A DNA stretch of 43,434 nt from DASZQL01 sp964391865 (lineage in GTDB: Bacteria > Planctomycetota > Phycisphaerae > Phycisphaerales > UBA1924), in NCBI GenBank assembly GCA_964391865.1, contig CAYMNQ010000010.1:1-43434 (forward strand), written 5' to 3'. The first letter of the stretch is position 1. Every line of letters starts with the position of its first letter. A model generated the notes under the pieces. It had not been told where the DNA came from. It searched no databases and saw nothing but the letters and a program-made list of their open reading frames with translations. Positions 38,278-43,434 of the stretch are shown here, one piece after another. A program made the translations under genes and the position numbers.

Positions 38278-40389
38278 ATGAAACTCAAAGGGATCAACCC
38301 GTTCGAGCGCCACGTTGAGAAGGCGGTGCTCGCGCTCTTCGCGCTCTTCGCGCTGGGCGTGCTCGTGATGCAGCTCGGGCTGCTGGGCGGGCGCAACGAA
38401 ATCAAGGTCGGATCCGCGAGCGTCGCGCCGGAACTGGCGCTCACCGAAGTGTCGAAGCGTGCGGCGGCGAAGAACGCCGGGCTGAGCAGCCCCACCAAGC
38501 CCGACGCGATCCCCGATCCCGCGTCGCTGCCGAGCCTGAAAGAGCAGTTCACGGAGGCGCTCGCGGCGCCGGTGGGCGGCGGGGCCCGCCTCGCGTCGCT
38601 GGGTGTGCCGGATGTCGCGTCGGAGACCACTTGGTCGCCCGGCACGGTGACGGACCCGGGCGCGGGCGACGGGCAGTTCGCCGCCGTCGTCCCCCCGGCG
38701 GCGTCGCGCCCTCTGGCGATGGTGGTGGAGGGCACGTTCGACCCGGCCGCCGTGATGAGCGCGGGCCCGGAATTGCAGCGATTGCTGCCGCCCGCCCAGC
38801 CGTACGACAAGCGTGCGATTAGCGTGCAGGCGACGATCGACACCGCCGCGATCCGTAAACGGTTGCAGCGCGAGGGCGACGGCGTGTCGGCGATCCCCGC
38901 CGGGTGGTGGCAGGGGACGGCGGAGATTCTCGATGTCGAACTCGTGCGGCAGGAACAGCAGCCCGACGGCTCGTGGGGCGCGGAAACGGTGGTCGCGGCT
39001 CCTCCCGGGTCGGTCGGCGCGGAACTGCGCGCGAAGCTGAATTCTGAGTCGATCACGCCCGCGATCCGGCGCGAACTGCTGCAGCGCGAAGCGTTGGCCC
39101 GCGAGAGCGTCCGGCGGCCGGCGTATTTCCCGATGATCGCCGGCGTGCGGTGGCGTGCGCCGAGCCTCGCCGCGGAGGCGACGGCGGCGAATCCGAACCA
39201 GGCGACGATCGATCGGCTGGTCGGGCAGCTTGAGGGGAAGCGTGCGGAGATCAAGCGCGTGAAAGGGCGGCTCGAACCGAAGCCGGTGGAGGAGCGCACC
39301 CCGCCGCCGGGGCAGCGGCCGGGCGGTGGCGAGCGGGGCGGGTTCGCCTCCGCGTCCTTCTCGTCGTCGGGCGGGGTAGCGGCGAGTCCGGCCGGCGGCG
39401 GGGGTGGGCGGAAGCCACAGCCGCGCCAGAAGTCGCCCGAAGAGATTGATCGCGAGCGCAAGGAACAAACCAAGAAGAACCTCGAAGAGCAGCTCAAGAA
39501 GCTCGAAGAGGAAGAGAAGAAGCTCGTTGCCGACTTGAAGAAGCTGGGCCACGATCCGGACGCGAAGCCTATGGGCGACGCGCCGGCACCGGTGTTCACC
39601 GAACCGACGCTGGCGGTGAGTGATCAGACGGCCGCAGCGGTGACGGTGTGGTCGCACGACCTGACCGCGCAGCCGGGCAAGACGTACCGCTACCAGGTGC
39701 GCTATTGGCTGGGGAATCCGTACTACGGCAACGTCGATCGCTTGCCCGAGGCGCAGCGCGACCTCGCCGCCGCCCCGGCGCTGCGTTCTGAAGCGAGTGA
39801 GTGGTCGGAGCCGGCGACGCTGGAGCCGGATCAGGTGTACTTCGTCACGTCGGCGAGCCCGGTGTCGTACGGCGCGCTGAAGGGGGAAGCAGCGGCGACG
39901 GTCGAGATGTTCCGCTTTGTCTACGGCTACTGGCGCCGTGCGACGGAGTCGTTGCAACTGGGCGACGCGCTGCACGCCGCCATCGAGCTGCCCGCCGGGT
40001 TCGAGATTTTCGAGATTGGCGCGCCCGCGGCGGCGGAGCGCTCGCCGCTCCCTGATGAGATGAAGCGGGTGTCGATCGCCGGCTTCCTGCTCGATGTGGC
40101 CGCCGATCCGGGCACTCAGACCGGCGCTCGGGCGTACTTCGGGGACGCGTCCGGGTCGATCGCGGTCCGCCGACCGGAAGATGACCGCAACATGTCGGTG
40201 TACGCGCGCCTGAGCGCGTCGAGTGCCGCCGGTGAGACAGCGACGACTCGGGCACCGGGCTCGGCGGGAACTCCGACGGCGACGCCGACTGATTCGGGTC
40301 GTGAAACGCCATCAAACCCGGAGAATCCAGAGGCACCCAGGAGGGAGCAGCCCGGCTCTGACGCGCCGGCGCGGGGGCGCGACGGCTGA
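38278..40389 (+). CDS. Large membrane-anchored coiled-coil protein, third gene of PilM-like operon
   Basis: A 703-residue protein. One N-terminal helix (KAVLALFALFALGVLVMQLG, 15-34) anchors a long periplasmic part. It has low-complexity Pro/Ala/Gly stretches, a coiled coil at about 305-340 and a stronger one at 385-425 (ERKEQTKKNLEEQLKKLEEE), and a beta-sandwich-like block near 455-490 (DLTAQPGKTYRYQVRYWLGN). The C-terminus is disordered and Pro/Glu-rich. I do not recognise a family; the TYRYQVRYWLGNPYYG block is reminiscent of planctomycete-only pilus or secretion genes. It follows the second gene by 79 bases on the same strand. Confidence 0.7.
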   Translation: MKLKGINPFERHVEKAVLALFALFALGVLVMQLGLLGGRNEIKVGSASVAPELALTEVSKRAAAKNAGLSSPTKPDAIPDPASLPSLKEQFTEALAAPVGGGARLASLGVPDVASETTWSPGTVTDPGAGDGQFAAVVPPAASRPLAMVVEGTFDPAAVMSAGPELQRLLPPAQPYDKRAISVQATIDTAAIRKRLQREGDGVSAIPAGWWQGTAEILDVELVRQEQQPDGSWGAETVVAAPPGSVGAELRAKLNSESITPAIRRELLQREALARESVRRPAYFPMIAGVRWRAPSLAAEATAANPNQATIDRLVGQLEGKRAEIKRVKGRLEPKPVEERTPPPGQRPGGGERGGFASASFSSSGGVAASPAGGGGGRKPQPRQKSPEEIDRERKEQTKKNLEEQLKKLEEEEKKLVADLKKLGHDPDAKPMGDAPAPVFTEPTLAVSDQTAAAVTVWSHDLTAQPGKTYRYQVRYWLGNPYYGNVDRLPEAQRDLAAAPALRSEASEWSEPATLEPDQVYFVTSASPVSYGALKGEAAATVEMFRFVYGYWRRATESLQLGDALHAAIELPAGFEIFEIGAPAAAERSPLPDEMKRVSIAGFLLDVAADPGTQTGARAYFGDASGSIAVRRPEDDRNMSVYARLSASSAAGETATTRAPGSAGTPTATPTDSGRETPSNPENPEAPRREQPGSDAPARGRDG

Positions 40390-40459
40390 GAGAGATGGAT
40401 TTTGATCGGGTTGAATTTTCCCCTCGCTGTCCCCATTCGCCGGGCAAGTTTGCGTGAAC

Positions 40460-40487
40460 TTGACAGACGACTGGGAATGGGTACACT
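40460..40487 (+). promoter_or_regulatory. Candidate 23S rRNA promoter
   Basis: TTGACA (40460-40465) is a perfect -35 box, 16 bases before TACACT (40482-40487), a good -10. It is the best sigma-70-type promoter in the window and lies about 320 bases before the 23S start. Confidence 0.75.
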
Positions 40488-40571
40488 CCCCGACCCACCG
40501 GAAATTGCCCGGTGGACGAACGCTGGCAACGGGGTTCGGTTCGATTGTTCCCGGATGGGAGTGGTCGAAAG

Positions 40572-40584
40572 GCTCTTTGACAAT
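40572..40584 (+). promoter_or_regulatory. boxA-like rRNA antitermination site
   Basis: gctctttgacaat differs by one base from the core of the boxA consensus gctctttaacaat. It lies about 85 bases after the promoter, as in bacterial rRNA leaders, where NusB/NusE bind. Confidence 0.7.
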
Positions 40585-40607
40585 CGGATAGTGTGCAACA
40601 AGTAGCG

Positions 40608-40669
40608 GTGTTCCGCGGATCCTCCAGTTCGGCCATCGGCAACGATGGGCGTAACTGACCGCGGAACAC
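40608..40669 (+). other. Leader stem, 11-bp perfect arms
   Basis: gtgttccgcgg (40608-40618) pairs with ccgcggaacac (40659-40669) over a 40-base loop that itself contains ggccatcggcaacgatgggc. It may be an rRNA-processing or folding stem. Confidence 0.6.
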
Positions 40670-40804
40670 ACCGAGTATTTGAATGATTGAAGTCTGAGGC
40701 ACAAAAATCGTAGCGATCGGTTTGATGTGGTGCTCCAGCGATCGGCGTCGGCGGGAGCGATGGGAGCAATCCCTGAGCAAAGGTCGGCGGCGTTCGGTTG
40801 GTGC

Positions 40805-43434
<2,630 letters not shown>

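Larger units (their letters stand above)
40390..40804 (+). promoter_or_regulatory. rRNA leader region
   Basis: This 415-base gap holds the promoter, boxA-like site and processing stem listed separately. No tRNA or 16S sequence was recognised in it, so the 23S gene has its own transcription unit. Confidence 0.7.

Noticed and set aside
37506..39975. Minus-strand frames of about 670-700 codons over the PilM-like operon
   Set aside because: Composition is Arg/Ser/Pro shadow-like and the plus-strand proteins have membrane helices, coiled coils and proper starts.

Overview
The window is about 43.4 kb of GC-rich bacterial chromosome, most likely from a planctomycete of the Phycisphaerae type. The clues are an exported protein with a PEP-CTERM-like C-terminus, a 23S rRNA gene with no 16S gene in front of it, a four-domain ribosomal protein S1, excisionase-HTH/receiver regulators, a small LigD-phosphoesterase-like protein, and many short dispersed palindromes and tandem repeats between genes. 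It is a draft scaffold: exactly 100 N lie inside a 7-bp tandem repeat at 18558-18657. The left edge cuts a glucosidase-like gene and the right edge cuts the 23S gene.

Layout. 1-6.7 kb (minus strand): a likely sugar or polyol oxidation cluster of glucose-dehydrogenase-like MDR enzyme, aquaporin, GMC flavoprotein, exported VOC protein, DoxX and MGH1-like glucosidase. 6.8-8.6 kb: hisS and, just upstream, tRNA-His; both look like the divergent Caulobacter type (no G-1, U72, A73). 8.7-12.2 kb: small lipoprotein, exported endonuclease/phosphatase-family protein, and mnmG carrying three low-complexity in-frame insertions. 12.5-20.7 kb: a PilZ/pseudo-receiver protein, metF, a methyltransferase, a lower-GC hypothetical protein, ahcY, a SahR-like ArsR/methyltransferase regulator with a dyad over its start codon, and a TPR lipoprotein. 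metF, ahcY and the regulator together point to control of the S-adenosylmethionine cycle.

20.8-28.9 kb: LigD-PE-like protein, small membrane protein, asparagine synthetase with an in-frame palindromic insertion, PEP-CTERM-like protein, HTH/receiver regulator, DUF2007-like membrane protein, M42 aminopeptidase and a zinc-ribbon membrane protein. Several of the gaps here hold repeat elements. 29-33 kb: acetyltransferase, thymidine kinase, and a tandem duplication of a STAS-tdk unit whose second tdk copy has decayed, then rpsA. 33-40.4 kb: SDR/DUF2867 protein and a three-gene PilM-like membrane operon. 40.4-43.4 kb: rRNA leader (promoter, boxA-like site, stem) and 23S rRNA.

The strongest overall theme is that repeat families normally found between genes also sit in frame inside conserved proteins (MnmG, AsnB, the LigD-PE-like protein). 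The second is the linked, divergent HisRS/tRNA-His pair. All functional calls come from reading the sequence; no database search was possible.
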